Assembly (NCBI GenBank): GCA_031379885.1
Contig: JANNFN010000194.1
Coordinates: forward strand, 1 to 13,607
Length of the DNA stretch: 13,607 nt
Direction of reading: 5' to 3'
DNA from: Methylotenera_A sp031379885
GTDB lineage: Bacteria > Pseudomonadota > Gammaproteobacteria > Burkholderiales > Methylophilaceae
Shown: positions 13,469 through 13,607 of the stretch, piece after piece
How positions within the stretch are numbered: the stretch's first letter is position 1
Layout of the letters: every line of letters begins with the position of its first letter
Notes under the pieces: generated by a model
Told to the model about the DNA's origin: nothing
Databases searched by the model: none
The model's input: only the letters and a program-made list of their open reading frames with translations
Program-made: the position numbers and the translations under genes

Positions 13469-13607
13469 TTACGCAATAACTTTAGCCACCACACCAGCAC
13501 CTACAGTACGACCACCTTCACGAATAGCGAAGCGTAAGCCTTCTTCCATCGCAATCGGCGCAATCAGCTCAACCGTAATCGATACGTTGTCACCTGGCAT
13601 CACCATC
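13469..13607 (-). CDS. tuf: Elongation factor Tu, C-terminal 45 codons (partial)
   Basis: EF-Tu delivers aminoacyl-tRNA to the ribosome. Only the end of domain 3 is present: MVMPGDNVSITVELIAPIAM, then EEGLRFAIREGGRTVGAGVV, ending AKVIA and TAA. These are hallmark EF-Tu C-terminal motifs. The gene enters the window from beyond base 13607. It stands upstream of tRNA-Trp and secE. A second tuf copy is common next to fusA in related bacteria, but that region is outside the window, so which copy this is (tufA or tufB) cannot be decided. Confidence 0.97.
   Translation of the reverse strand, partial: MVMPGDNVSITVELIAPIAMEEGLRFAIREGGRTVGAGVVAKVIA

Noticed and set aside
1..13607. A search for a novel accessory system, mobile element, CRISPR array or foreign island
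   Set aside because: The window is almost wholly filled by universally conserved genes in a canonical order, with no transposase, long terminal repeats, array or composition break visible.

Overview
The window is a bacterial housekeeping block. It carries the secE-nusG-rplKA-rplJL-rpoBC cluster followed directly by the start of the str operon (rpsL-rpsG-fusA). Every gene lies on the minus strand, so transcription runs from high to low coordinates. The proteins look proteobacterial: RpoC active-site and first zinc-finger residues fall at exactly the E. coli numbers, and the RpoB rifampicin region matches E. coli. A tRNA-Trp(CCA) gene between tuf and secE, the continuous beta-to-str gene order, the moderate-to-low GC and the style of NusG and L10 suggest a betaproteobacterium, perhaps a Methylophilaceae-like methylotroph. 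That assignment is inference from memory of related gene orders.

In transcription order: the 3' end of an EF-Tu gene (13607-13469), a 12-bp terminator hairpin, tRNA-Trp (13388-13313), secE and nusG overlapping by one base, an 81-bp leader with a possible L1 operator, then rplK and rplA one base apart. A 311-bp structured untranslated region follows (L10 leader), then rplJ (TTG start) and rplL. A hairpin attenuator sits in the 199-bp rplL-rpoB gap. Then come rpoB, rpoC after 10 bp, a 145-bp gap with a strong sigma-70-type promoter and a terminator-like hairpin in the str leader, rpsL, a 97-bp intercistronic gap, rpsG, and the first 27 codons of fusA (GTG start), cut by the window edge.

The genes act together in making the gene-expression machinery: 50S stalk and L1-arm proteins (L11, L1, L10, L7/L12), 30S proteins S12 and S7, RNA polymerase beta and beta', the elongation and termination factor NusG, elongation factors EF-Tu and EF-G, and the SecE translocon subunit. 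The non-coding gaps hold most of what is notable. They suggest layered control: L1 feedback on rplKA, L10 feedback on rplJL, attenuation before rpoB, and promoter plus attenuator before str. The start codons of rpoB, rplA and nusG are placed downstream of the longest possible open frame, based on Shine-Dalgarno sites and family N-termini.

No novel defence, mobile or metabolic system was found. No insertion sequence, CRISPR array or foreign-looking gene is visible. The candidate novelties are regulatory RNA details in the intergenic regions.
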